A stretch of DNA of 64,000 nt, taken from Microbispora hainanensis (GTDB taxonomy: Bacteria; Actinomycetota; Actinomycetes; Streptosporangiales; Streptosporangiaceae). Under the pieces are notes generated by a model. The model worked only from the letters and a program-made list of their open reading frames with translations. It ran no database searches and was not told the origin of the DNA. The stretch is from contig NZ_CP108086.1 in the NCBI RefSeq assembly GCF_036186745.1, forward strand, positions 3,038,001 to 3,102,000, given 5' to 3'. Of the stretch, positions 1-8,388 are shown piece after piece; the first letter of the stretch is position 1, and each line of letters begins with the position of its first letter. Made by a program: the position numbers and the translations under genes.

Positions 1-1341
1 CGCTGGAGCAGGAGGGCCTCCTCCAGCAGCGACGCCACGAGCTCCGGATCGGGGTCGGCGAGCCCGTCCTGGGCGGCCTCCAGCCAGCCGCGGATGTTGC
101 TCAGCGGCGTCCGCAGCTCGTGGGCGACGTCGCCGACCATCGCCTTGCGCAGCTCCTCCAGTCGTTCGCGCCGCTCGGCCATGGCGTTGAAGGCCGCGGC
201 GAGCCTGCCGATCTCGTCCTTCCCCTTGACCTCCACGCGGGCGGCGCGCCCTTCCTCCATCTGCCGTACGGCGTCGGTGAGCGCCCGCAGGGGGCGGCTC
301 AGCCGGGTGCCGGCCATGACGCTGGCGGTGACGGTGATCAGCAGCACGAGGGCGGCGACGCCGGCGATGCGGGCCTGGTTCTCCGGCGACAGGTCGAAGA
401 CGGTGGACGTGTCGCCGCCTCGGCTGCTGAGGAAGAGCAGCGCGGGCGGGGCGACGTACGGCGTGAGCTGCTCGCGGCGGCTGCCGGCGACGCATTCCGG
501 GACGACGCCGCCGCGGGGGCCGTCGTCCGCCGCCTGGGCGGGCACGGCTCCGGGCACCCGCGTCCAGCTGAAGTCGAGGTTGAGCCGCACGTTCGACTCG
601 TGCCGCCGCTCCAGGCAACTGTCGACGAGCTTCTGCAGCGCCGCGAGGGCCCTTGGCCTCGGTGGCGGTCGGCCGGTCGAGGACGGTGCTCGGGCACCGG
701 GTATCGGAGTACGGCCGCGCGCCCCGGGTGTCGAGCACCGGTCGTCCGCTCGGGCTGTAGGCGATCGTGGCGACGGTGCCGAAGGCGTCGCGCAGGCAGG
801 CGGCACGCCGTTCGGCGGCGACGCGCAGGGCGTCGCGTTCCTTGCGCGGCAGTAGGAAGGGGCCAACGGCGCGCGGGTCGATGTGGTCGGTCACGGCCGC
901 CATGGCCTCGCCCTGCGATGCGTCCGAGTACCCGGTGGTCAGGGACGAACCGGACGCGGCCGCGAGGGCCGTGTCCATGTGCAGCGGGTCGATCGACGTG
1001 GTCGGCCGCGCGGGCAGGGTCGCGGGCGGCCCGGTGTCGGAGTCCACGAGCGGCACGCGCTGCTCGGTGGTGATCGTGACGCGGCGGCCGGTCTCGCGCG
1101 CCAACTGTTGCACGATCTTCCCCGCGCCGTCCCAGCCGGGGTGGGCGGCCGCGTAGCCGAGCAGGGTGTCGTACGTGCGGGCGTCGTCGGTGAGCGCCTG
1201 TCCCTGTTCCTGCCTGATCGCCACGGTGGTGCTCCGCGCGGTCAGCCAGGCCGTGGCCGCGATCGAGCAGACCGACACCAGCACGGAGACCGCGAGCACC
1301 CGCACCAGCAGGCTGCGGTGCAGCGGCACGTCAGTCCGCAT
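1..1341 (-). pseudogene. Sensor histidine kinase, 5' part, with a one-base frameshift
   Basis: The gene starts at ATG 1341, overlaps the response regulator stop by 11 bp and runs off the left edge. Translation gives an N-terminal transmembrane helix (about residues 8-30), an extracytoplasmic sensor region, and, in another frame, a second helix (LVLLITVTASVMAG), a HAMP domain and the phosphoacceptor box GDVAHELRTPLSNIRGW. The first frame is good down to about 652 (ending TEAK). Skipping base 651 lets it continue cleanly as ALAALQKLVDSC to the edge, so one extra base sits in the GGGCCC run at 647-653. As written, the protein would lose HAMP and catalytic domains. It pairs with the adjacent OmpR-type regulator. 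I cannot tell a real mutation from a sequencing error. Confidence 0.85.
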
Positions 1342-2050
1342 CGCGCGCGTCCCGCCGGTCGTCGGCGAGCTTGTAGCCCACCCCATAGACGGTGAGGAGC
1401 CGTACGGGACGGCGCGGCGTGGGCTCGATCTTCCGGCGGAGGTTCATGATGTGGACGTCCACGGTGCGCGAGGTGATGTAGCGGTCGAACCCGTGCAGCC
1501 GGGTGAGGATCTGCTCGCGGGTGAACACCCGTCCCGGCTCGCTGACGAGCAGCTCCAGCACCGCGAACTCGCCGGGGGTGCACTCGACGGGCACGCCGTC
1601 CACGCTGACCTCGTGGCGGTCGGGGTCGACGACCAGGGCCCCGGCCCTCAGCACCGGCGCGGGCGGCCGGGCCGGGACGGCGACGGCACGGGCGCGCCTG
1701 AGCAGCGTGCGGACGCGCGCCATCAGCTCGCGCGGACTGTACGGCTTGGTCATGTAGTCGTCCGCGCCGAGGTCCAGGCCGAGCAGCAGGTCGTCCTCGG
1801 TGGAACGGGCGGTCAGCATCAGCACCGGGAGGTCCGACTCGGCGCGCAGGATGCGGCAGACGTCCAGTCCGTCGACCTTGGGCATCATCACGTCGAGCAC
1901 CAGCAGGTCGGGGGCCCGCCGGCGTACCGCATCCAGGGCCGCGCGGCCGTCATGGACGGCGTCGACCTCGTGGCCCTCCCGCTCCAGATAGCGGCGGATG
2001 AGCTCGGCCTGCTTGACGTCGTCCTCTGCTATCAGGACATATGCACCCAC
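1331..2050 (-). CDS. OmpR/PhoB-family response regulator
   Basis: A 239-residue two-domain regulator. The receiver domain (1-115) has the acidic pair ED at 9-10, phosphoacceptor D53 in LLVLDVMMPK, the switch Thr in MLTARST and the Lys in MTKPYSP. A winged-helix DNA-binding domain (about 135-235) follows, with the typical ends SRTVDVHIMNLRRKI and VYGVGYKL. I chose GTG 2050 because the receiver fold begins there; the frame stays open upstream to 2275 but would overlap the divergent gene and its promoter. The gene is followed by the kinase with an 11-bp overlap, the usual regulator-kinase operon. It probably acts at the tandem 11-bp repeat 60 bp upstream. Confidence 0.93.
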   Translation of the reverse strand: MGAYVLIAEDDVKQAELIRRYLEREGHEVDAVHDGRAALDAVRRRAPDLLVLDVMMPKVDGLDVCRILRAESDLPVLMLTARSTEDDLLLGLDLGADDYMTKPYSPRELMARVRTLLRRARAVAVPARPPAPVLRAGALVVDPDRHEVSVDGVPVECTPGEFAVLELLVSEPGRVFTREQILTRLHGFDRYITSRTVDVHIMNLRRKIEPTPRRPVRLLTVYGVGYKLADDRRDARDAD

Positions 2051-2109
2051 AGTTGGCGATAGTAGGTGGGCCCGAGGACCGCCTCGCCCCTGCTCATCTG
2101 CCGGCCAAA

Positions 2110-2131
2110 GGTTCCTGACAGGTTCCTGACA
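2110..2131. promoter_or_regulatory. Tandem 11-bp direct repeat, likely response-regulator operator
   Basis: Two perfect adjacent copies of GGTTCCTGACA (2110-2120 and 2121-2131) lie between the divergent regulator (start 2050) and lipoprotein (start 2154). OmpR/PhoB-family regulators bind head-to-tail dimers on direct repeats with 11-bp periodicity, so this is the obvious site for the adjacent regulator. The repeat is seen; the binding is inferred. Confidence 0.75.
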
Positions 2132-2153
2132 TTGCTCGGCCATTGTCTCCGGC

Positions 2154-2768
2154 ATGAGCAACCGAACCGAGCGGCGCATGTCCGCACGACACGTCACCGC
2201 GATCTCCTTCGCCGCCCTGGCCTGCGGCGTCCTCACCGCCTGTGGTACCGCCGAGGCTGCGGGGGCCCCCGGCACCCCCGCTCCCGTCTCCGCCGGTCAC
2301 GCGTCGGCCGCCCGGCCGGTCGCGGCGCAGACCGTGTCCAAGCCCAAGCCCGCCCACACCACGAAGTCCCGCGCGCAGCTGCGCCTGAACAGCTCCGCCG
2401 CCGAGGTGCGCAAGTTCCGCGAGGCGTACGCCCGGTGCCTGACCAAGCACGGCATGCCGAGCAAGGGCACCTGGTCCAAGGCGGCCGAGAAGTCCGCGCG
2501 GGCCGCCTGCGAGCGCCTGCGGCCGCTGCTGCCGCCGGAGCTCGACCCGGCCAAGAACCCGCACTACGCCAAGAGCGTCCGCATCGAGGCCAAGTGCCTG
2601 CAGGACCACGGCTTCGACGTCCACCTCGTCAAGGCGCCCGCCCCCGCCAAGATCGGCTGGCGGTACGCGAGCGTCCCCGGCGACGACGTCGACATCGCCA
2701 AGATCCAGGACACCTGCCGCGTGAAGGCGTTCGGCGGCGGCCGCGCGCTCCAGCCCGCCCCGCAGTAA
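2154..2768 (+). CDS. Putative lipoprotein, probable target of the adjacent two-component system
   Basis: A 204-residue protein with a signal peptide and lipobox (VLTAC, Cys at about 29), so probably a membrane-anchored extracellular lipoprotein. A Pro/Ala/Lys-rich linker is followed by a Cys-containing mature domain with two similar short motifs, CLTKHGM and CLQDHGF, each a Cys followed by K/D-HG-hydrophobic. Similar small lipoproteins occur beside two-component and efflux genes in actinomycetes, but I do not know a function. ATG 2178 is an equally good start because it has a purine-rich GAGCGGC upstream and a more typical signal-peptide length. Expression is probably controlled from the 11-bp repeats just upstream. 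Confidence 0.75.
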   Translation: MSNRTERRMSARHVTAISFAALACGVLTACGTAEAAGAPGTPAPVSAGHASAARPVAAQTVSKPKPAHTTKSRAQLRLNSSAAEVRKFREAYARCLTKHGMPSKGTWSKAAEKSARAACERLRPLLPPELDPAKNPHYAKSVRIEAKCLQDHGFDVHLVKAPAPAKIGWRYASVPGDDVDIAKIQDTCRVKAFGGGRALQPAPQ

Positions 2769-2775
2769 TCCCCTC

Positions 2776-2809
2776 GGGGCGGCGGGCGCCGCACAGCGTC
2801 CGCCGCCCC
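2776..2809. terminator. Bidirectional hairpin between convergent genes
   Basis: GGGGCGGCGGGCG (2776-2788) pairs with CGTCCGCCGCCCC (2797-2809) with one mismatch and an 8-nt loop. It sits between two convergent lipoprotein genes, with no clear U-tract, as is usual in actinomycetes. Confidence 0.6.
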
Positions 2810-2813
2810 ACGT

Positions 2814-3272
2814 TCACGGATGGACGTACCGCAGCCTGAGGGTGTCGACGTGGCCCGACCAGCGCAACGTCAGGTGCCAGCAGCCCGCTTTCGGCAGGTC
2901 GACGCCCGACGGGCCGGGCCCGCCGGGCACCTCGCGTACGACGGGAGCACCCGAGCCGTCGAGGCGCGCCTCGATCCGCAGGGGATCCCCGTCCTGGGAC
3001 ACCCGCGACACCCAGAGGATCTTGTTGCCGCGATTTTCCTCCGGCGGCGACAGCAACCGATCGCCGAACAGCACGGCCACGATGTCGCCCCGGTCCCCCA
3101 GGACGTACGGCATCGCCTGGTCGGGCGGGTGGAATCCCGTGCGGGCCCAGGTGGGCAGCGGAGCCGGTGACAACCGGTCGGGACACCCGCCGGACGGCTG
3201 CCCGGCACACCCCGCGAGCAGGGAACAGGCCAGGGCCAAGGTCAGCATCGGCGTCAGCGTGGTGCGAAGCAT
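2814..3272 (-). CDS. Putative lipoprotein of unknown function
   Basis: A 152-residue protein with a clear lipoprotein signal: short basic start, hydrophobic core and lipobox LLAGC (Cys at about 22). The mature part has two Cys (GGCPD near the start, KAGCWHL near the end) that may pair, and it looks like a small all-beta domain. The start has a strong GAGGAG Shine-Dalgarno. It is convergent with the preceding lipoprotein and shares its terminator. I do not recognise the family. Confidence 0.75.
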   Translation of the reverse strand: MLRTTLTPMLTLALACSLLAGCAGQPSGGCPDRLSPAPLPTWARTGFHPPDQAMPYVLGDRGDIVAVLFGDRLLSPPEENRGNKILWVSRVSQDGDPLRIEARLDGSGAPVVREVPGGPGPSGVDLPKAGCWHLTLRWSGHVDTLRLRYVHP

Positions 3273-3394
3273 GGACGACTCCTCAGGGGGGCGTACGTGG
3301 TCGTTACCTCTACACCGCTAACCCCTCCGCAGGTTCCGGCCCACAGGCGTCCCGTTCGTGAAGATTCATCTTCCTTCAGCCGATCTTCGGCGTC

Positions 3395-5223
3395 GTGCCC
3401 GATTCCGTCGCTCCGCCTTCCACGAGCGACCCCGCGTTCAACGACTTCGAGCAGGGGACGATCGCCTCGGCGACCGGGGAGAAGCGCGACGGCGCGAGCG
3501 ACGTCGCGACGCGGATCCGCCTGAAGGCGCCGGTCGCCGTCGATCGCTCCTGGCAGGCGCTGAAGTTCGACGGCGGCCCCAAGGGCGCCGACGTCTCGGT
3601 GACGATCTTCGCCTACGACGCCGACGGCACCTTCCTGCCGCCGTCGTCCGGCTGGAAGAGCCTGGCCTCGCCGTATGTCTACATGATCCCCTCAGGCACC
3701 GCGAAGATCTCGTACGTCCTCAGCCACGACGCCGCCGGCTCGGTGCGGCCGATCGACATGAGCGAGCGAAGCGTCTGGGTCACGCTCAGACGGTCGTGCT
3801 GGACCCCCGGGACGACTACAAGGTGAACGCCTCGACCATCACGCCGCAGTTCACCATCCCCGGGATGCACGACGAGCAGGGCGGCAACGTCGTCGACGGC
3901 AAGCTGTGGATCGGCGCCGCCGGCGACGACAGCCACACGGTCGCGAACGGCCACGTGTACGTCTACGACATCGACTACGCCGCGAAGACGGCCACCCTCG
4001 TCCACACGTTCACGCACAACTTCGGCCACCTCAACTCGTTCTCCTACGACGAGGCGAGCGGCGACCTGATCTTCGGCAACGGATCCAGCAGCTACACCCA
4101 GGCGCCGGCGTTCTACGTCGTCAAGGCGTCGAACATCGACCTCGACGGCACGAACACGCTCGACGGCGTGCACGCCACCGCCTTCGACGTCCCCGATGAC
4201 TTCGGCGCCAAGTGCAACGTGATCTGGACCGACCAGCCCGGCGTCGCGGTGATGCTGACCGACGACGGCACCACCGTACGCACGATCAAGCCGGCCACCG
4301 GCATCGAGCACGGGCGTTACGGCGTCTACGCCCCGGCCGCCGGCGGGGAGTACAACGGCACGTGGGACGTCCTGGCGACCTATCACATCAACAGCGCGTA
4401 CGACGTCGTCCAGAGCGCGGCCTGGGTGCGTGGTCACCTCGTGATCGGCCTGGGCCACGGACCCATGTCGATCGCGGTCATCGACCTGCAGGACGACGGC
4501 CACATGGACTACGAGGTCTACCGCAACTCCGCGCAGTCCCAGTATTTCGAAGCGGTCTTCTACGACCCGGACAACCGCTACTTCGGGGGCGTCAACGCCC
4601 ACACCGGAGTGGGCTACTTCTGGGACGACACCAACTTCTCGTTCACGGCGACGCCTCCGGCGCCGGTCGTGACCGGGGTGTCGGTCACTCCCTCGGTCGT
4701 CACCGTCTCCAGGGGTGAGAAGCGCTCCTTCACCGCCACGGTGACCGGCGACGGCCACCCGGCGCAGAGCGTGACGTGGAGCGTGAGCGGCAACGCGAGC
4801 ACCGGCACGACCATCGACGGCGAGGGGCTGCTGACGGTCGCGTCCGACGAGAAGGCGCGGACTCTGACGGTCACCGCCACCTCGACCGCCGACGCCTCCC
4901 GGGCCGCCACCGCCACCGTCACCGTCCCGGCGCCCGGGACGTTCGGCGGGTTCAGGCCCCCGGTCAAGGCGGACGGCGTCACCGTCGTCAACGCCGGCCG
5001 GACCATCCCGATCAAGTGGACGATCGGCGGCGAGATGGACGGTGAGCCGGCGGTCGCGTCGGCCACGTTCGACGCGCCGGGTGCCGAGTATCACTGGATC
5101 AGCACGCTCGGTTCCTACCACCTCAACGTCGATACGCCGCGGTCGTGGGCAGGGAGCCGGCGCACCTTCACGGTGACGTTGGCCGACGGCAGCGTCCATC
5201 GGGCCGAGTTCGAGATGAAGTGA
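3395..5223 (+). pseudogene. Decayed secreted protein: lectin-like, propeller-like, Ig-like and PxKF-type domains
   Basis: Two frames together encode one protein. Frame A (from 3395) gives a beta-rich domain ending MSERSVWVTL. Frame B carries QTVVLDPRDDYKVNAS, a beta-propeller-like region, an Ig-like (Big_2-type) domain (about 4670-4935) and a C-terminal domain with NAGRTIPIKW, SWAGSRRTFTVTLADGS and a terminal EFEMK, resembling the actinobacterial PxKF domain. Restoring one C in CTCAG near 3795 (CTCCAG) joins the halves as VTLQTVVLD. Frame A has a stop at 3359-3361, and there is no signal peptide or ribosome-binding site, so the 5' end is also lost. The combination suggests a dead gene rather than a single sequencing error. 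The original product was probably cell-surface or secreted; the substrate is unknown. Confidence 0.7.
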
Positions 5224-5239
5224 TCGTGGCGGACTGAGC

Positions 5240-5265
5240 GTTCTCCGCTCACGTTCTCCGCTCAC
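5240..5265. repeat. 13-bp tandem duplication just after a stop codon
   Basis: GTTCTCCGCTCAC occurs twice head to tail (5240-5252 and 5253-5265), 16 bp after the TGA at 5221-5223. It is one of several such duplications at gene ends in this window. Confidence 0.9.
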
Positions 5266-5289
5266 TGGGGCCGGCGGTGCTCGTCACCG

Positions 5290-5309
5290 CCGGCGCTACC
5301 CGGCGCTCC
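5290..5309. repeat. 10-bp tandem duplication over the HAD gene stop codon
   Basis: CCGGCGCTAC (5290-5299) is followed directly by CCGGCGCTCC (5300-5309). The stop codon of the minus-strand gene (CTA on plus, 5296-5298) lies in the first copy. Confidence 0.8.
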
Positions 5310-6006
5310 ATGAGGATCGTCCCGGCGTCAGCAACCGGGAAAGCTGGCCGAGATCGGTGATCCGCACCAGCTCGGAGCGCCCGCCGACGCCGTCCCGGTC
5401 AAGCCAGACCGCGGCGAGCCCGGCGGCCATCGCACCGCCCGCGTCGATGTCGGGCTCGTTGCCGACGTACAGCACCTCGCCCGGGGGCAGCTCCAGCGCG
5501 TCGCACGCCGCGTGAAAGGCGGCGGCCTGGGGTTTGGACACGCCGAGTTCGGCGGCGCACAGGACGGTCTCGAAATGATCCCGCACGCCGAGGATGCGCA
5601 ACTTGCGTTCCTGGTAGTCCAGCCTGGAGTTCGACAGCACGGCTTGCCGGAAGTCGGTGGCGAGCTCGTGCAAGGTCGCGAGGCTGTCGGGGAAGAGCGC
5701 CCAGCAGGCTTCGAAGTGGGCCACGTAGCGATCGAACCAGGCGTCCGCTTCGGAGTCGTCCATGTCCACGCCGAGAAAGCCCCGGACACGCGCGCGGCGC
5801 TGTCCCTGGAAGTCGGTCTCCTGCGCGATGAATCTCGCCCAGTGCAGCTCTGTCTGGGCCTTCCAGTGACGAAGGGCGTCGTCGACGGAGGGGAACAGCG
5901 CGGCGAGCCCTTCGGCGGCCAGATGGTCGCGGAGGCCGGCGCGGTCGGCGCCGGCGTAGTCGAACAGAGTGTCGTCGATGTCCCAGAGCACGGCACGGAT
6001 CGGCAT
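5296..6006 (-). CDS. HAD-superfamily phosphatase (YjjG/pyrimidine-nucleotidase-like)
   Basis: A 236-residue haloacid-dehalogenase hydrolase. Motif I is DIDDT with the nucleophile D9 and acid D11, motif II is VLSNS, motif III is the Lys in GVSKPQ, and motif IV is VGNEPDIDAGGA. The helical cap between residues 15 and 100 fits the C1 cap of small-molecule phosphatases that act on nucleotides or sugar phosphates; the substrate cannot be read from sequence. No Shine-Dalgarno precedes ATG 6006. A TAGCGT -10-like box a few bases upstream suggests a leaderless transcript. The gene stands alone between unrelated neighbours. Confidence 0.85.
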   Translation of the reverse strand: MPIRAVLWDIDDTLFDYAGADRAGLRDHLAAEGLAALFPSVDDALRHWKAQTELHWARFIAQETDFQGQRRARVRGFLGVDMDDSEADAWFDRYVAHFEACWALFPDSLATLHELATDFRQAVLSNSRLDYQERKLRILGVRDHFETVLCAAELGVSKPQAAAFHAACDALELPPGEVLYVGNEPDIDAGGAMAAGLAAVWLDRDGVGGRSELVRITDLGQLSRLLTPGRSSWSAG

Positions 6007-6119
6007 GCGGAGACGCTAACGCGTCCGGCGGATGCCGGGCATGGGCCATTTCCGCAGGGGATTTCCGGGCCACTCCGCCGGCGTTCCGCCTGGAGTGTCG
6101 AACAGCGCCTGACGCACGA

Positions 6120-6617
6120 TCAGCCTCTCTGCGGGTCGGCCCAGTCACCGTGGGCCACGATGGCGAGGTCCTCGGGGCCGACATCCCTGCCGGAGACGGT
6201 GCGCGGGCCGATCACGACCGGCTCGCCGGTGCCCCGTTCGACGAGACGCAGCGGGCCGCCGTCCTCACCCTGCAGGTACTTGTTGCCCCACTGCATGAGC
6301 GCGAAGACGGCAGGGAACAGGTCCCTGCCCTTCTCCGTCAGCAGGTATTCGTAGCGGGTCCGCTTGCCCGGCTCCCGGTAGGGCTGCTTGGTGAACACCC
6401 CGATGTCGGTCAGGTCCTTGAGCCGTGCCGCGACGATCGCGTCGCCGATCTTCGTCCGCCGTACGAAGTCGTCGAACCGGGTCGTGCCGTAGAAGGCCTC
6501 GCGCAGGATCAGCATCGCCGACCGCGTGCCGATGGTCTCCATCGACCTGCCGATCGAGCAGTTGTCCAGCCGCCACGTGGTCCGATCGGCCAGAACACCC
6601 TCGAATGAGAGCGGCAT
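6120..6617 (-). CDS. HxlR-family transcriptional regulator with a single N-terminal Cys
   Basis: A 165-residue winged-helix regulator of the HxlR/YodB type: the HxlR core spans about residues 17-115 (ETIGTRSAMLILREAFYG, recognition region KIGDAIVAARLKDL, wing TRYEYLLTEKG). The only Cys, C20, is just before the first helix, where YodB/HypR-type sensors carry their redox-active Cys. It has a good AGGGGA ribosome-binding site and is the last gene of a minus-strand run with a NAD(P)-binding protein, ene-reductase and DsbA-like protein, so it may regulate that operon. Redox sensing is inference from family and Cys position. Confidence 0.88.
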   Translation of the reverse strand: MPLSFEGVLADRTTWRLDNCSIGRSMETIGTRSAMLILREAFYGTTRFDDFVRRTKIGDAIVAARLKDLTDIGVFTKQPYREPGKRTRYEYLLTEKGRDLFPAVFALMQWGNKYLQGEDGGPLRLVERGTGEPVVIGPRTVSGRDVGPEDLAIVAHGDWADPQRG

Positions 6618-6632
6618 GATGTCCCCTGATTT

Positions 6633-7223
6633 CTACGCGGGCCGGTCGGTGATGACGACGACACCTGACGGCGCGTCGAGCAGTTCCACCGTACGGTCGG
6701 CGGCGTGGTCGATCTGGACGCGTGGCTCGGCGGGGATCTGCTGTTCGTTGTAGGTGCCGGGTCCGTAGAACTGTCCGTAGCTGAGCACGACCCCGCCCTC
6801 GGCGAGTACGGAGCGTTCGAGCTCGGCGACGGCGTCGGCATCGGGGCCGGCCTGGAGCCGCCAGGCGACGGTCTGGGCGAGGATCTTCGGCGATCCGCTC
6901 TGCCGTGCCGCTTCGATCAGGTTCTGGTTGCCCTCGGTCCGGATGCGCGCGTTCAGCTCCACGTGCTCATCGAGCTTCTCCGCTTCGTCGGGCAGATCGG
7001 TCAGTTCGTTCAGGATGACGTCCGGGGCGAAGTCGCGGACCGCCTTGACGAGGGCGTCGCGGTCGAAGACGTCGCACAGGATCGGCTCGGCGCCGAGCCG
7101 GGCCAGTAGCTCGGTCTTGCCGGGTGAGCGGGTCATGCCGCCGACCACGTGCCCTGCCTTGACCAGGCGGGGAATCAGCCGCTGCCCGATCACGCCGGAC
7201 GCGCCGGCCAGAAAGATCCTCAT
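6633..7223 (-). CDS. Short NAD(P)-binding epimerase/reductase-like protein
   Basis: A 196-residue Rossmann protein with the nucleotide-binding motif GASGVIGQRLI at the N-terminus, in the atypical/extended short-chain dehydrogenase (NAD-dependent epimerase-like) group. It is much shorter than typical 280-330-residue epimerases: the C-terminal substrate-binding lobe is largely missing. The classical YxxxK pair is not clear (SYGQFYGP lies near the expected place). ATG 7223 is preferred over GTG 7232 because AGGTGAGG lies immediately upstream. It is 15 bp downstream of the ene-reductase gene and 15 bp upstream of HxlR, so cotranscribed. It likely reduces or senses small electrophiles or quinones, like QOR-type SDRs, but that is a guess from context. 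Confidence 0.75.
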   Translation of the reverse strand: MRIFLAGASGVIGQRLIPRLVKAGHVVGGMTRSPGKTELLARLGAEPILCDVFDRDALVKAVRDFAPDVILNELTDLPDEAEKLDEHVELNARIRTEGNQNLIEAARQSGSPKILAQTVAWRLQAGPDADAVAELERSVLAEGGVVLSYGQFYGPGTYNEQQIPAEPRVQIDHAADRTVELLDAPSGVVVITDRPA

Positions 7224-7238
7224 GCCCCTCACCTAACT

Positions 7239-8348
7239 TCACAATTTATTAGTCAGCGTAGACGGCCCACTTTCCTGGAGACAAGTCAGGGCCGGGTAGT
7301 CGGTGTAGCCCTTGTGGTCTCCGCCGTAGGCCCGGCTGAAGTCGGGGGCGTTGAAGGGCCCGCCGGTCCGCAACCGGCGAGGCAGGTCCGGGTTGGCCAT
7401 GAAGAGCGAGGCGTAGGAGATCAGGTCGGCGGCGCTGTCGTCGATGAGCTTCAGCGACTCAGGCCCGGTGAATGCGCCGGGGGTGTACGGGTTGAGAATC
7501 AGCGTGCCGGTCCACCGTTCCCGCAGCCGGTGGGTGAGCTCCGTGTCGGGTCCTTCGGCGATGTGCAGGTAGGCCAGGCCGAGCGGGTTGAGCGCGTCGA
7601 GTAGCGCGAGGTAGGTGTCGTGGTGGCCGTCTTCGACGATGTCGTTGTAGACGTGGGACGGCCAGATCCGCAGTCCGACGCGGTCGGCGCCGACGGCGTC
7701 CGCCACGGCCCTGGCCACCTCGACGGTGAACCGGCCGCGTCGCCGGGCGCTGCCGCCCCACTCGTCGTCACGCTGGTTGGCGTTCGTCGATAGGAACTGG
7801 TGCAGCAGAAAGCCGCTGCCCGCGTGCAACTCCACCCCGTCGAAGCCGGCCTCGATCGCGTTGCGCGCCGCCGACGCGAAGTCCTCGATGGTCTCCTTGA
7901 TGCCGGCCCGGTCCAGCGCCCGCGGGGTGACGAACTCCTGCGGGCCGTCCATGGTGAACACCGTTCCGGCGGCCTTCACCGGCGACGGCCCGACCGGTGT
8001 CAGCGTTCCCCCGTGCAGGCTGGGATGGCCGACCCGCCCCGCGTGCATGAGCTGAGCGAAGATCAAGCCGTTCCGCTCGTGCACCCCGGCGGTCACCCTC
8101 CGCCAGGCCTCGACCTGTCCGGCGCTGTGCAGCCCCGGCGTGTTCGGGAAGCCCTGCCCGATCGGCGAAGGCTGGGTGCTTTCGGTGATGATCAGACCGG
8201 CGTCGGCGCGCTGGGCGTAGTAGGTCGCCATCAGCGGGGTCGGGCTCGCTCCCGGCCCGTACGCGCGGTTCCGCGTCATCGGGGCCATGACCACCCTGTT
8301 GCGGGCGGTGTGCCGGCCGATGGTGATCGGTTCGAACGCTGTGGACAT
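7239..8348 (-). CDS. Old yellow enzyme-family ene-reductase (NemA-like)
   Basis: A 369-residue FMN-dependent alkene reductase of the old yellow enzyme family, a full-length TIM barrel. It starts FEPITIGRHTARNRVVMAPMT and has the family block RAGIKETIEDFASAARNAIEAGFDGVELH. Members reduce activated C=C bonds in maleimides, quinones, enones and nitrate esters with NAD(P)H. The active-site pair is usually HxxN or HxxH; here it reads H175-A-G-S178, so the second anion-binding residue is Ser. The gene is second in the operon after the DsbA-like gene (40-bp gap) and before the NAD(P)-binding gene (15-bp gap). The neighbouring HxlR genes suggest induction by electrophiles. Confidence 0.92.
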   Translation of the reverse strand: MSTAFEPITIGRHTARNRVVMAPMTRNRAYGPGASPTPLMATYYAQRADAGLIITESTQPSPIGQGFPNTPGLHSAGQVEAWRRVTAGVHERNGLIFAQLMHAGRVGHPSLHGGTLTPVGPSPVKAAGTVFTMDGPQEFVTPRALDRAGIKETIEDFASAARNAIEAGFDGVELHAGSGFLLHQFLSTNANQRDDEWGGSARRRGRFTVEVARAVADAVGADRVGLRIWPSHVYNDIVEDGHHDTYLALLDALNPLGLAYLHIAEGPDTELTHRLRERWTGTLILNPYTPGAFTGPESLKLIDDSAADLISYASLFMANPDLPRRLRTGGPFNAPDFSRAYGGDHKGYTDYPALTCLQESGPSTLTNKL

Positions 8349-8388
8349 GAGACTCTCCCTTTGATCGGATTCGGCGAGACGGGACGGA

